DNA of 64,000 nt from CAYUWH01 sp964448615 (lineage in GTDB: Bacteria > Patescibacteriota > Gracilibacteria > Peribacterales > Peribacteraceae). The notes below the pieces were generated by a model. It searched no databases, was not told where the DNA came from, and saw only the letters and a list, made by a program, of their open reading frames with translations. The position numbers were made by a program, and so were the translations under genes. This document shows, piece by piece, positions 1 to 8,661 of this stretch. The stretch is taken from assembly GCA_964448615.1 (NCBI GenBank), contig CAYUWH010000003.1, positions 8,501-72,500 on the forward strand, in the 5' to 3' direction. The stretch's first letter is position 1. Every line of letters starts with the position of its first letter.

Positions 1-15
1 GAGGGTGCCGGCGAT

Positions 16-858
16 TTGCCTCGTGACTCAAAAGAATTTATGAGTGACACGCGCGTATTGGAGGTGCTCGGCAGGCTTGCTTATGCGTTCCAGGTAACAC
101 GTTGGGGGCATCCCGATCACATCAAGGGGCGCGAATTTCCCGGCCGTTCCGACGAGAGACCGGAGATTACCGGCGCGCATGAATTCCTCCCGAAGGATTT
201 GGCACGAATCTGGCGGGCGTTCCGCGCCGAATTCGGAGGCAGGTTGCCGCAACGTCACCGACGTTGGTTCCACGATACGGCGCCGCTCTATAGCGCCAAC
301 AGCACGCGGGTTCCCGTTACCTCCGGGGAGTTTGAAGAACGATTGCACGAATTCGGCGTTGAGAGAGGCTTTGATGAAGCGACATTGATCGCGGAGTTGA
401 ATCACTATCAACAGCATTTTCAAAGCGATTATCCGCTCGTGGATGCCGATGGCGTCCAGTACCGCGCTGCCGGACAGAGCAATGATTACCCCGATGAAGC
501 ATTGGCGGAAGCGTCTGAACTCTTTGTCCAGCAGAGTCCGAGCGTGAGCGATACGGAGCGTCTTGAATTGCTGCGCAGAACGCTCGCGTGCTTCAGCGGA
601 TTCGTTCGCTGTTTATTTGCCGGGCAATTGCAAGGATTCAGCATCAGCGAGCAGCACGACTCATTACTGCCGGTGAACGGCCAGCGCCCGTGGCAGCGCT
701 TGCTGCAAGAGTGTCGTCGCGCGGGCATCTCCACGCCTGAGCTTGTGCGGTTGTTTGATGCAAGCACGTCTCGCACGCAGTACCGCATTCGTCCGAAAAC
801 CCTCCCCAAAAAAGTGCATCGTGAACATCTGCACTTGTACGGTTTCGATAACGATTGA
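16..858 (+). CDS. Hypothetical protein, first gene of the AAA/VWA operon (possibly 5'-incomplete)
   Basis: I do not recognise the family. The protein is soluble, about 270-280 residues, with no signal peptide or membrane segment, and is rich in Arg, Glu and aromatic residues (a cluster of RHRRWFHD near residue 80). The frame is open to the left edge of the window, so the true start may lie upstream; inside the window the candidates are TTG at 16 and ATG at 40, neither with a Shine-Dalgarno. Only 27 bp separate it from the AAA ATPase gene, which suggests co-transcription and a shared role. It could be an adaptor or substrate of the ATPase/VWA pair, but that is inference from context only. Confidence 0.7.
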   Translation: MPRDSKEFMSDTRVLEVLGRLAYAFQVTRWGHPDHIKGREFPGRSDERPEITGAHEFLPKDLARIWRAFRAEFGGRLPQRHRRWFHDTAPLYSANSTRVPVTSGEFEERLHEFGVERGFDEATLIAELNHYQQHFQSDYPLVDADGVQYRAAGQSNDYPDEALAEASELFVQQSPSVSDTERLELLRRTLACFSGFVRCLFAGQLQGFSISEQHDSLLPVNGQRPWQRLLQECRRAGISTPELVRLFDASTSRTQYRIRPKTLPKKVHREHLHLYGFDND

Positions 859-885
859 TCTTCTTCATTTTTTTCTCTTTCTCCC

Positions 886-3800
886 ATGTCCAAGAAAGCC
901 TCTGTCGCCGCCGCTCCGACCGTCGTCACCGACGAGTTGTACGCATTGCTCGAGCGGGATCCCACTGCTGCCATCTTGCAGACGAGTCTTGCGGAAGATG
1001 CCGCGGCGCATCTCGACGATACGTCGGAAAAGCGCATGGCCGTCGAGCCGGAAATCGTGGGAATTCTTCTCGCAGGATTCCGTGCATCCGTGGAGCAATA
1101 CATATCCAGCGAACTCCTCGAGGCGCACCCAGATTTGCAGGATATGAAGGAGAGCATTCTGCAGGGGAGGCGAAAAGTGCGCGGCGACATCATGCGATTA
1201 CTGAGAGAGCACGGCGGGCATTTGCGCAGCGCTTCGCGGGAACAGAGTCGCTTCAATCATGAAGTGACGTACGAACCGGGTAAGGATGTGGAGCCGACAC
1301 TCGCGAACTTCCGGCATTTGCGCGGGTTGCACAAAGACATTGAAGCACGCCGCGATGAGATGGCTGCCACGCTCGGCGGAGCGCAGCGGTCGTTGCGCGC
1401 GAATATTCCGGGCATGGCGGCCTTCTCGCGCTTGATCGTGCAAACTGAAGGTGGTTCCGAGGAGCATCGTCTCAAGACATTGATGCGCCAAATGTGGGGT
1501 GACGAGCGCGTGCAGGCGGAGTGGGTGCGTGCGCAACACGTGGCCTATGCGCAGGCGGCCGAGCGCGGAGACAGAATCATCGAAGGTCCTTCGACGGTGG
1601 TATTGCTCAACCGCATTCATCGCGAAATCAACGTGAACAAAATGCGCGGCTCAACAGGTGTGGCGCTCGTTGGTCCTCCGGGCTGGGGAAAGACCGAAAT
1701 CTTGAAGCACTATTTCGCGGAAGTCGGCATCCACTTGGTCACGGCGGACATGTCGCGCATCAGCAATGCCGCCACGCTCATGGCGCGCCCGGCGTTGCAG
1801 GATGAATCGTTCCGGAGTCTTGATGATGTCATCGATGCGATTGAGACGATGACGCATCGCGACTTCCTCCGTTTCTATACGCAACATCCGGAGTTGTGTC
1901 AGCAGGCAGGCATTGATTGGGACCAGATCAAAAATCCGCGCGCAACGCAGCGTCTTGCCAATGCCCGGCAAGCACTGGCGGCGCCGCTTAAAGATGCGCG
2001 CGGGAACCGCATCGCCGAAGCATTGCAGACCCACGTTCGTCAGCGCGGCGTCGTCTTCGGCCTCCTTGCCAAAACCTTGCTGAGACCCAACAGCGCGTTC
2101 GGCTTCGAAGAATTCACGTACCTCGACATTGCCAACGCGCCGTTCGTCAATGGTCTCATGACGACCATTCCCGCAACGGATGAAGAAGCGGGCTTGCCTC
2201 CGGATGAACGCACGACTCCCGGCGATCTGAAGGGGTGGTTCCAGGAACCGATCAGCGGCATCTGGTTCCGCGTACCCAAGACCTTCTCGATCAACGGCAC
2301 GGCGAACGTGGGAGCGGCGTACCGCAACCAGGGAATTTCCGCGGCGTGGGAGAGCCGCTTCGGCGGAGGATTGATCACGATCCCGTTGCGTGATCAGCGC
2401 AAAAAAGAAACAGCGCCGATCGATGACGGCGTCGAATTCCAGGAAACGCCGGAAGGCAATCAATTCAAGGAGTATTTGGAGACCCTCGTCTGGCCGCGCC
2501 TCTCCGATTCTACGACAGGCCGTTTCGAATTGGATGACGACACCGCGTACCGTCTCGACTTCCTCGTCCGCCGCGTGTTGCCGCATATCATCTCCACGCT
2601 GCGCCGTCGCAATCGCAAAATGCCGAACCTCTCGATTCGCACGCTGCAGGATCTTTGCAATCGTTTGCTTCCTCGATCCCAAGACGAAGACTTGAAGGGC
2701 GTGAATTTGGATACCGCGATTTGGGAATCCATCGTTGAACCGCTGGCTGCCGATATCGATCAATACGGGGAAACAGTCGAAGTGGTGCTGGCATGGTTGA
2801 TGGGCTCCGGCGTGCTGCGCAACGTCGGTACGCGCGTGAAGGGGTTGTTGTCGGGTCCGGTGCATCAGCGTTTGCAAAAAACGATCGATCAGCTTCGTAC
2901 TTCCGGCTCGGGGAATACCGAGCAGGCGGCGGAAACATTCGAGCAATTCCAAGATACGCAGTACACCAGGGCCGAAGGAGTGCATGCGGGTTCTTGCCAT
3001 GCGTGCGGCGTGACGGCATGTCCGGTTCACGGCAAAGACACCGAGGAATATCTCCATCAACTCGCGCAACTGGAGCGCGCAGCGGCGATGGGTATGACGC
3101 CGGAGATCGCACGCGCCATCAGCAAGCGTCAGGCTGAATTGTTACGCGCTCAGGAATGGGGAATGCTGCTCGAAGTGTATTTGGAAACGAACGGTGCAAA
3201 GCAGTTGGAGAAAATTCCTGCGGGGCTGGAAGAATATTTGCAGAGCTTGGTGACGGCATGTACCGAAGATCCTGAACAGGCTCCCGAGCACATTCAAATT
3301 TTGCAGCGAGCTTCCGCCAATGCGTTGCCCGTCAAAGTTGATCAGCAGTGGATGTGCACGATGATGGATTACTGGGGTAAGGTGCTCGCAAATACTGAAT
3401 TCGTAGATGTTCACGAGCGTCTTAAGCAGCTGCAAGATGTACCGGGAGCTTCTGCGGAGCAGGACCGTGTGCGCATTGGAAAAGATATGCAACGTATTGT
3501 GCGCGACCGTATCGCGCCGGCCTTGCGTGTCATGAGGACGTTGCAAGAATGGTCCAAGCAAACGCGTGATCTCAACATGGATGAATGTATGGTGTTGACC
3601 GATATGGTCGATTACCTGCCTGCCCAGTCGTTGATGGTGGCTCGCGAGTTGACGGCGGAGGAAGAGCATAAAGATGTGGTGAAAACCGCGGTGGACCGTT
3701 CAGTGAAAAGCCGCAAGAAAGAGCTGCAAGCGGAATTTAAAGCGATGCGCGACAATCTCGGTGGCGGTGCCAATCAAGAGGCGGCGCAAGGGCGCGTCAT

Positions 3801-4116
3801 TGCCCGTCCGCCTGCCGAAATCGCACAGATGCCCCAACTCGTTCAGCAGTATGGCGCCGTGCAGCGTCTGTTGCGCGAAGCGGGGGCACTCGCGAAATTG
3901 CATGCTATTCCCACGGAAGAGCTCACCGAACTCGTATCACTTGCGTCCGGCTTGCTGCGTGAAGGATTCGGGGGCGAAAAAGAATCCGACGTGTGCATTC
4001 CTTTTGTGCGCTGCATGCGCACGATCGCGGATGTTCGCGGCATGAGCGTCAATGATGTGCTGCAATATTTCTTCGAACCCAAAGTGGTGCCGTATCCTCC
4101 CATTCGTCAATTCTAA
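886..4116 (+). CDS. Large AAA (MoxR-like) ATPase with internal Cys/His cluster
   Basis: A 1076-residue protein with a clear Walker A (GPPGWGKT, residues 263-270) after a helical N-terminal region. A possible Walker B lies near TYLDIANA (about 411-418), but without the usual DE pair. A sensor-1-like NGTANVG (about 470) and a WESRFGG segment (about 489-495), resembling the arginine-finger region of MoxR proteins, follow. A long helical C-terminal half contains C704-x2-C707-x4-C712-x2-H715, a likely metal-binding knuckle. MoxR ATPases usually act with VWA proteins as chaperones or metal-insertion machines, and the next gene, 3 bp downstream, encodes a VWA protein. Ordinary MoxR proteins are about 300-400 residues, so this one is greatly enlarged. 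The ATPase call is firm; the substrate is unknown. Confidence 0.85.
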   Translation: MSKKASVAAAPTVVTDELYALLERDPTAAILQTSLAEDAAAHLDDTSEKRMAVEPEIVGILLAGFRASVEQYISSELLEAHPDLQDMKESILQGRRKVRGDIMRLLREHGGHLRSASREQSRFNHEVTYEPGKDVEPTLANFRHLRGLHKDIEARRDEMAATLGGAQRSLRANIPGMAAFSRLIVQTEGGSEEHRLKTLMRQMWGDERVQAEWVRAQHVAYAQAAERGDRIIEGPSTVVLLNRIHREINVNKMRGSTGVALVGPPGWGKTEILKHYFAEVGIHLVTADMSRISNAATLMARPALQDESFRSLDDVIDAIETMTHRDFLRFYTQHPELCQQAGIDWDQIKNPRATQRLANARQALAAPLKDARGNRIAEALQTHVRQRGVVFGLLAKTLLRPNSAFGFEEFTYLDIANAPFVNGLMTTIPATDEEAGLPPDERTTPGDLKGWFQEPISGIWFRVPKTFSINGTANVGAAYRNQGISAAWESRFGGGLITIPLRDQRKKETAPIDDGVEFQETPEGNQFKEYLETLVWPRLSDSTTGRFELDDDTAYRLDFLVRRVLPHIISTLRRRNRKMPNLSIRTLQDLCNRLLPRSQDEDLKGVNLDTAIWESIVEPLAADIDQYGETVEVVLAWLMGSGVLRNVGTRVKGLLSGPVHQRLQKTIDQLRTSGSGNTEQAAETFEQFQDTQYTRAEGVHAGSCHACGVTACPVHGKDTEEYLHQLAQLERAAAMGMTPEIARAISKRQAELLRAQEWGMLLEVYLETNGAKQLEKIPAGLEEYLQSLVTACTEDPEQAPEHIQILQRASANALPVKVDQQWMCTMMDYWGKVLANTEFVDVHERLKQLQDVPGASAEQDRVRIGKDMQRIVRDRIAPALRVMRTLQEWSKQTRDLNMDECMVLTDMVDYLPAQSLMVARELTAEEEHKDVVKTAVDRSVKSRKKELQAEFKAMRDNLGGGANQEAAQGRVIARPPAEIAQMPQLVQQYGAVQRLLREAGALAKLHAIPTEELTELVSLASGLLREGFGGEKESDVCIPFVRCMRTIADVRGMSVNDVLQYFFEPKVVPYPPIRQF

Positions 4117-4119
4117 ACG

Positions 4120-6072
4120 ATGTCCGAATCCTCTCCTGAACGGCCGCGCAATCCAACCCGTCTCCCGGAGATTCTCAGTGATCTGCATATCGAATTGTTG
4201 CGCCCGATTTGCGAAGGGGTGGACAGTGCGGAATTGCGCCCGTCCGATCCCAATACGGAGAGCAGCGGCTATGCCACGATCATCTCGCAGCCGGACAAAG
4301 ATGCACCGCAGCGGCTCGTCATCTATTACCATCCCGTGACGGTGCACACGATCGGCGAGGCGCGCGTGTTCGCGATCATGCTGCATGAACTGGGGCATCA
4401 TCATCCTGAAGTTGAGCGGTTCCAGCATTCGTGTTTGCGCTTTGCCAAGGCGGCGGAAGGAGAGCAATTTTTACCTCCGAACCTGGCTGACAAAGCGAAG
4501 CTCGTGCATACGTGTTTCAATATCCTCGCAGACGTATTGCTTGAAACCATTTGCTGCCGCAATCTGCCTGCGGAAAAAATGATGCGCAGCGCGCTTTCCT
4601 ATAATCGTGCGCATCTCTTTTTTGAGCACATGGATCCGGACGGGACGCGTTTGCAGGCATACGAAGAGTCGGATCGTCAGCTGTTTCCGTGGTCGGAAGA
4701 GGAATTTCGCAAGATGGAAGCGTGGTCCCAGCTTATGCAGGCATCGCTCGTCGCGCCATTTTTTCAATGGCCGGACGAGGCGTGGATGGCTCCGTCGCTT
4801 GCCAAGCGCATGCCGGAAGTGCGGCAGCTGTTCAGTGAGCTCCGCAGCCCCGCGACCCGCGGCGAGATGAAAGGACATTTGTTCCTCAAATACGTCGGTA
4901 TCGTCGGAGATTTGATTCGAGAGGAGATGCACAAGCTTTCCGCCGCCGGCGGCGATACGACCCAAAAATCGGGCGAACTCAGCGATCGTGTCGGGGATAC
5001 TTGTGATCGCGCGGATCGCATCACCAAGCCCGGAGAGGCGGAAGGACAGCCTTCAACGGAACAGAAAGAGCCTCCGCCCAGAGATCTGACTGAAGATATC
5101 GGTGCACAGCGCAAACGCATGGATGACTTGATGCAAAGCCAGAATGCGGAAGAGGAAGAATATATCAAACAGAAAGCGGCCGAGCTTGGCGTTAACGTAA
5201 AAACGTATCGTCTCTATCTCGATATTTGTAAAGAGTGGGAGGATGTCATCAAAGAGTTCACCAGGGCGCTCTCGCAATTCGTGTTGCGTGATTTTCAAGT
5301 GGAACCGCGTACGGGATTTTCCGAGGGCTACATGATCACGCCGGGCCGGGAATTTGAAACGTACATGCGTATCCGAATGGGGGAGGAAGACCCCGACACG
5401 ATGGAGGGATACCAGACGTTCCGCAATCCGCGCGTGTTGCAGCTTTACCCGTGCATCGACACGTCCGGAAGCATGAAGCACCGTATCGAAGAAACGTTGG
5501 CGTATTACACCGTTATCGCGAAGTCCTGCTTTAATATTCAACAGGAATTGAAGCACAACGCATCGAACTACAACATTCCTTTCAGTTGGCCGCCCCCCCT
5601 TTCGCTCGAAGTCGTGACGTTCTCCGACACGCCCGAAGTGGTCGTGCCGTTTCAAGAAACGATGGACGAGAAGACGCTTCTCAAAGGCTTCGAGAGCATC
5701 ATTCATGAGACGAGCGTGGGGCAAGGCACCAACGACAGCGGAGCGCTGAAATTCGTGTATAAAGAAATGGAAAAGAACGATGTGAACGCGCTCAAAATTC
5801 TCATGATGCTGACGGACGGCGTGGGGAATCACGACCTTCTGGAGCCGATCATCCGGCAAATCGAAGAGGATCCGGGGATTTATTTCCTTGTGTCCGGAGT
5901 GGGCTACGGGTCGGGTGCGGTGCAGAAAGCGTATCAAGATCGCTTCCGACCCACGCAGGATTTTCATGTGTTTGCCATGGAGCATGAAACGGTGAAAGAG
6001 GCGCTGCTCGAGACTCTCGGGCTCATCAAGCAATGGACTGCGGAATTCTACGCCCGCAATACACCGAGCTGA
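4120..6072 (+). CDS. Putative metallopeptidase-domain plus von Willebrand A protein
   Basis: A 650-residue protein. The N-terminal part carries H89-E-L-G-H93 followed by two more His, then FNILADVLLE about 45 residues on. This is the layout of the putative metallopeptidase domain found in DUF2201-type proteins, where the downstream Asp is the presumed third ligand. A charged linker (about 285-370) leads to a C-terminal VWA domain with a complete MIDAS: D447-T-S-G-S451, a Thr in GQGTNDSGA and an Asp in MMLTDG. Families pairing such a domain with VWA are typically encoded beside a MoxR-type AAA ATPase, as here (3 bp gap). The likely role is the metal-binding, substrate-engaging partner of the ATPase. 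Whether it cleaves peptides cannot be judged from sequence. Confidence 0.82.
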   Translation: MSESSPERPRNPTRLPEILSDLHIELLRPICEGVDSAELRPSDPNTESSGYATIISQPDKDAPQRLVIYYHPVTVHTIGEARVFAIMLHELGHHHPEVERFQHSCLRFAKAAEGEQFLPPNLADKAKLVHTCFNILADVLLETICCRNLPAEKMMRSALSYNRAHLFFEHMDPDGTRLQAYEESDRQLFPWSEEEFRKMEAWSQLMQASLVAPFFQWPDEAWMAPSLAKRMPEVRQLFSELRSPATRGEMKGHLFLKYVGIVGDLIREEMHKLSAAGGDTTQKSGELSDRVGDTCDRADRITKPGEAEGQPSTEQKEPPPRDLTEDIGAQRKRMDDLMQSQNAEEEEYIKQKAAELGVNVKTYRLYLDICKEWEDVIKEFTRALSQFVLRDFQVEPRTGFSEGYMITPGREFETYMRIRMGEEDPDTMEGYQTFRNPRVLQLYPCIDTSGSMKHRIEETLAYYTVIAKSCFNIQQELKHNASNYNIPFSWPPPLSLEVVTFSDTPEVVVPFQETMDEKTLLKGFESIIHETSVGQGTNDSGALKFVYKEMEKNDVNALKILMMLTDGVGNHDLLEPIIRQIEEDPGIYFLVSGVGYGSGAVQKAYQDRFRPTQDFHVFAMEHETVKEALLETLGLIKQWTAEFYARNTPS

Positions 6073-6082
6073 TTGTCTGCGG

Positions 6083-6094
6083 TATAGTCGGCTC
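6083..6094 (+). promoter_or_regulatory. -10 box with 6-nt spacing to ATG (leaderless start)
   Basis: TATAGT is followed by exactly 6 nt and then the ATG at 6095, so transcription would begin at or next to the start codon. No Shine-Dalgarno is present. Confidence 0.6.
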
Positions 6095-6493
6095 ATGCAG
6101 TTTCCTGTCGAGCTCTCTCCGCCGTTACTTGCGTTGGCGATGCAGCTGAATCTTCGTCCCGAGGATATCGAGGAGCAATTCGTGAAGGGGAGCGGAGCCG
6201 GAGGGCAGAAGGTAAACAAAACCAGCAGCGTCGTGCATCTTCGCCATGTGCCCACAGGCATCGAAGTGCGGATGCAGAAGCATCGCGAACAGAGTCGGAA
6301 CAGGGCTTCTGCCTATAAGCTGCTGATTCTCAAGATTGAGGAACACAAAAAGGGAAAAGAGTCGAAGCTCTCGCAGAAAATTTTTAAGTTACGAAAACAA
6401 AAACAGCGTCGTTCGCGACGGGCGAAAGAAAAAATGCTTCAAGAAAAACATCATCGCACGGAGATCAAAGAGGGGAGAAGATCGTTTCTTTAG
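6095..6493 (+). CDS. Release-factor-like GGQ protein (ribosome rescue type)
   Basis: This 132-residue protein has the peptidyl-tRNA hydrolysis motif GSGAGGQKVNKT (GGQ at 36-38), preceded by a short segment and followed by a strongly basic tail (KLRKQKQRRSRRAKEK). It lacks the codon-recognition domain of RF1/RF2. The layout matches the small class I RF-like proteins (ArfB/ICT1 or C12orf65 type) that release peptides from stalled ribosomes, the basic tail entering the mRNA channel. It starts 22 bp after the VWA gene but has its own -10 box, so it is probably a separate unit. Confidence 0.85.
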   Translation: MQFPVELSPPLLALAMQLNLRPEDIEEQFVKGSGAGGQKVNKTSSVVHLRHVPTGIEVRMQKHREQSRNRASAYKLLILKIEEHKKGKESKLSQKIFKLRKQKQRRSRRAKEKMLQEKHHRTEIKEGRRSFL

Positions 6494-6498
6494 TCGGT

Positions 6499-6933
6499 TC
6501 AGCGTAGATGTGCCGCGAGATCCTGTAATGCTGCCTGCATATTCGGGACCAGTGCTTCGAGATTGCGCAGCTCGTCGTGCGTGTACCAGTGGAAACCGCC
6601 GATCTTGTGCGGTTCCAGATCCGGGACCGGGTCATCGCTGCTTGAGCAGAGGTAGGTGTGTACCGTGAACGTGCCTTCAGGGGTGTGGGTCTGATAGATG
6701 CCGAGAAGGGACCCGATCGCAATGTTCATGCCTAGCTCTTCCTGTGTCTCGCGCTTGGCGGCGTCTTCCGGCGTTTCCCCGGGTTCGAGTTTGCCGCCTG
6801 GCGGCTCAATGCGGAGGCCGTGCTTGATGTTGTGAACGAGAAGGACTTTACGGTCGCGTACGACAAGAACCGCGACCAATTGGCGGCGCGGCTGCTCAAT
6901 CTGTTCAGGTTCAGATGAAGGGATATTGACCAT
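6499..6933 (-). CDS. NUDIX hydrolase
   Basis: A 144-residue protein with a complete Nudix box: G47-x5-E53-x7-R61-E62-x2-E65-E66-x-G68. This is the catalytic, Mg2+-binding loop that hydrolyses nucleoside diphosphate-linked compounds. The preceding PPGGKLEPGET is typical of MutT/ADP-ribose-type sanitising enzymes, but substrate cannot be assigned. The start chosen is ATG at 6933; a TTG lies one codon upstream. It begins 4 bp after the bL28 stop codon and is probably co-transcribed with it from the promoter at 7157-7185. It converges on the release-factor-like gene with only 5 bp between them. Confidence 0.9.
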   Translation of the reverse strand: MVNIPSSEPEQIEQPRRQLVAVLVVRDRKVLLVHNIKHGLRIEPPGGKLEPGETPEDAAKRETQEELGMNIAIGSLLGIYQTHTPEGTFTVHTYLCSSSDDPVPDLEPHKIGGFHWYTHDELRNLEALVPNMQAALQDLAAHLR

Positions 6934-6937
6934 CAAC

Positions 6938-7147
6938 TTACACTTTCAGGCCCTTTTGCATTCTTTTGGCCAGCGTGCGGAGATAGCTGGTGGACACCTT
7001 CATGGTCTTGTATTCACCTGTTTTAGGGTCAAAAATGCGCTTCTTTTGGATATTTGCGCGGAAGCTTCTGCGCGTGGAACGCAACGAGTGGCTTCGGGTG
7101 TTACCGAAAGCGGTTCCTTTGCCGGTTTTGACGCATCTACGTGCCAT
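6938..7147 (-). CDS. rpmB: Large ribosomal subunit protein bL28
   Basis: A 69-residue basic protein starting MARRCVKTGKGTAFGN, followed by SHSLRSTRRSFRANIQKKR and a C-terminal VSTSYLRTLAK. This is the bL28 pattern, and the length is within the family range of about 60-78. It binds 23S rRNA in the 50S subunit. The start is supported by a textbook promoter immediately upstream on the minus strand. The NUDIX gene follows 4 bp after its stop. Confidence 0.95.
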   Translation of the reverse strand: MARRCVKTGKGTAFGNTRSHSLRSTRRSFRANIQKKRIFDPKTGEYKTMKVSTSYLRTLAKRMQKGLKV

Positions 7148-7156
7148 GGGACGGCA

Positions 7157-7185
7157 AGATTAGCTGGTAGCAGGATGGGCGTCAA
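7157..7185 (-). promoter_or_regulatory. Sigma-70-type promoter of rpmB
   Basis: On the minus strand TTGACG (7180-7185) and TAATCT (7157-7162) are separated by exactly 17 bp. The -10 box ends 9 nt before the rpmB ATG, giving a 5' leader of only a few bases. Confidence 0.75.
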
Positions 7186-7203
7186 CAGCAACTTGCTGGC
7201 TTT

Positions 7204-7282
7204 GAGTGAGTAGTTTGTAGTGGGTAGTGAGTAGTTTTTTTGACATTTCTACCTACTACAAACTACTCACTACTCACTTCTC
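7204..7282. repeat. Microrepeat palindrome E1 (GTAGTGAGTAGT type)
   Basis: Two roughly 30-nt arms built of short reiterated units (GTGAGTAGT, GTAGTGGGTAGT) face each other across a T-rich centre and could form a long imperfect hairpin. The element sits between divergent rpmB and the site-2 protease gene, just upstream of the latter's promoter. It belongs to a set of similar elements in this window with different unit sequences. Confidence 0.7.
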
Positions 7283-7303
7283 AATGAGGCCCTATATTTA
7301 CGC

Positions 7304-7315
7304 TATACTTGCGCT
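7304..7315 (+). promoter_or_regulatory. -10 box with 6-nt spacing to ATG
   Basis: TATACT (7304-7309) is followed by 6 nt and then the ATG of the site-2 protease gene. No Shine-Dalgarno is visible. Confidence 0.65.
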
Positions 7316-7981
7316 ATGACATTTTTGAATCCCACCTACATCATTGCGATCCTGATCGCCATTTCCCTCCACGAATGGGCACATGCGATTACGGCACATC
7401 GTTTTGGAGATCCGACGCCGGAACGGGAGGGCAGGCTGACCATCAATCCTATCGCACACCTTGATCTCATCGGTGCGCTGATGTTCTTGTTTGTCGGCTT
7501 CGGATGGGCCAAGCCGGTGCCCGTGAATCCCGGCTATTTCCGCAAACCAAAATTGCAGATGGCTCTTGTGGCGCTTGCGGGCCCGGTGATGAATCTCTTG
7601 CTGGCGTTCATCGCGTTTATCGGATTGGTGTTCCTGACCAATACGCAGTCGCTTTCCATCATGGATCTGCTTTCTCCAATGAGTGATTCCTCCCCCGGCG
7701 TGCGCGTGCTCGCGCAAATTCTCGGCAGCTCGCTCTTTGTGAATCTCGGATTGATGGCGTTCAACTTACTCCCGATTCCGCCGCTCGACGGTTCCAATAT
7801 GCTGCGTCTCTTCATTCCGTATCATCTTGAAGATCAGTATGAAACGCTCATGCGCTACGGCCCGTTCATTCTTCTTGCACTTGTGTTCTTGCCCATCCCG
7901 TTTCTCTCGCAGTGGGTACACACGATTATGGGAGCGGTGTTGTGGGCGTTTGAGATGTTGGTGGCTGCAGTAGGGTTGTGA
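7316..7981 (+). CDS. Site-2-type zinc metalloprotease (M50 family)
   Basis: This 221-residue integral membrane protein has H19-E20-W-A-H23 in its first transmembrane segment. A later LLPIPPLDG holds the third metal ligand, D158, of the M50 family. It has about five hydrophobic segments (7-25, 50-65, 85-107, 135-150, 180-200). The short form without a PDZ domain is the type common in reduced genomes. It would cleave within the membrane to release anchored regulators or clear signal peptides; the substrate is unknown. It has its own leaderless promoter. Confidence 0.9.
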   Translation: MTFLNPTYIIAILIAISLHEWAHAITAHRFGDPTPEREGRLTINPIAHLDLIGALMFLFVGFGWAKPVPVNPGYFRKPKLQMALVALAGPVMNLLLAFIAFIGLVFLTNTQSLSIMDLLSPMSDSSPGVRVLAQILGSSLFVNLGLMAFNLLPIPPLDGSNMLRLFIPYHLEDQYETLMRYGPFILLALVFLPIPFLSQWVHTIMGAVLWAFEMLVAAVGL

Positions 7982-8002
7982 AGACGTTGTGGCCCGTATC
8001 TG

Positions 8003-8560
8003 TCAGTGCTTCCGTTGCCAATGCACAAACCGCGTTGCGAGCGATCCTTTGGGATCGAGATGTTGCAGCAGACGCAATCCTGCTTCTCGCACTCTGTCTG
8101 CGGTTGTAATTTCTTCCGGATTTTCCCCAAGGATGTCCGCTGCGGAACGGGGTGTGACATGCAAACCGTAGGCGCGGAAATAGGTAGTCGCCCGCTGCAC
8201 ATTTTTCCGGCCTGCCACCAAAATCAGATGATCAGTCGGGAGATGTTTTTCTCGAAGAAGCGTCACGACATTGCGCACGTTCTCCGCCGTATCGGTCGAT
8301 TCACTTTCAGTGAGAATATGTGCGGCCGGAATATTCCAGGGCGCGCGGCACACATACTCTCTCATCGCCTCCGCTTCGGACGGATACTGGGCGCCCGCGG
8401 TTCTGCCTCCGCTGAAGATGAGCAGAGAATCTTGTTCTTGCTGCCAGAGAGTGGCAGCGGCTGTCGCACGTTTGGCTGTGTGTGAGCCGATCCACTCAAA
8501 TGGTTCTTTGGCATTTGGTCTGTGTTCCAATCCTGCGCCGAAACAAATAATGACGATCAT
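8003..8560 (-). CDS. DUF218 (YdcF-like) protein
   Basis: About 185 residues with the DUF218 signatures: a first strand IVIICFGAG, the FSGGRT loop, EAEAMREY, and SESTDTAENVRNV, then ILVAGRKNVQRATTYF. Family members are SAM- or nucleotide-binding proteins of poorly known function, often linked to envelope metabolism (YdcF, SanA, ElyC). The chosen start is ATG at 8560, which puts the first beta-strand at the N-terminus; an ATG six codons upstream (8578) is possible. It converges on the protease gene and is transcribed alone. Confidence 0.8.
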   Translation of the reverse strand: MIVIICFGAGLEHRPNAKEPFEWIGSHTAKRATAAATLWQQEQDSLLIFSGGRTAGAQYPSEAEAMREYVCRAPWNIPAAHILTESESTDTAENVRNVVTLLREKHLPTDHLILVAGRKNVQRATTYFRAYGLHVTPRSAADILGENPEEITTADRVREAGLRLLQHLDPKGSLATRFVHWQRKH

Positions 8561-8588
8561 GCATTCTGAGCATAACATCGATCCTACT

Positions 8589-8617
8589 TTGCATATACTT
8601 ATAAAATGTTTTACATT
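8589..8617 (+). promoter_or_regulatory. Candidate promoter TTGCAT-17-TACATT
   Basis: TTGCAT (8589-8594) and TACATT (8612-8617) are 17 bp apart. Unlike the leaderless genes, this promoter leaves a leader of about 40 nt carrying a Shine-Dalgarno before the ATG at 8662. Confidence 0.5.
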
Positions 8618-8661
8618 ACACGTAGAAGACGTTCTTTCGAACCGTTCACGGGGGAGATGAC

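Noticed and set aside
1651..3069. Long open frame (472 codons) on the minus strand opposite the AAA ATPase gene
   Set aside because: It is a shadow of a GC-rich coding region: the opposite strand has Walker A and other AAA motifs, and this frame shows no recognisable domain, start signal or membrane pattern.
5053..6261. 402-codon minus-strand frame over the VWA and release-factor-like genes
   Set aside because: Antisense to the MIDAS and GGQ motifs; its composition is a mirror of coding sequence.
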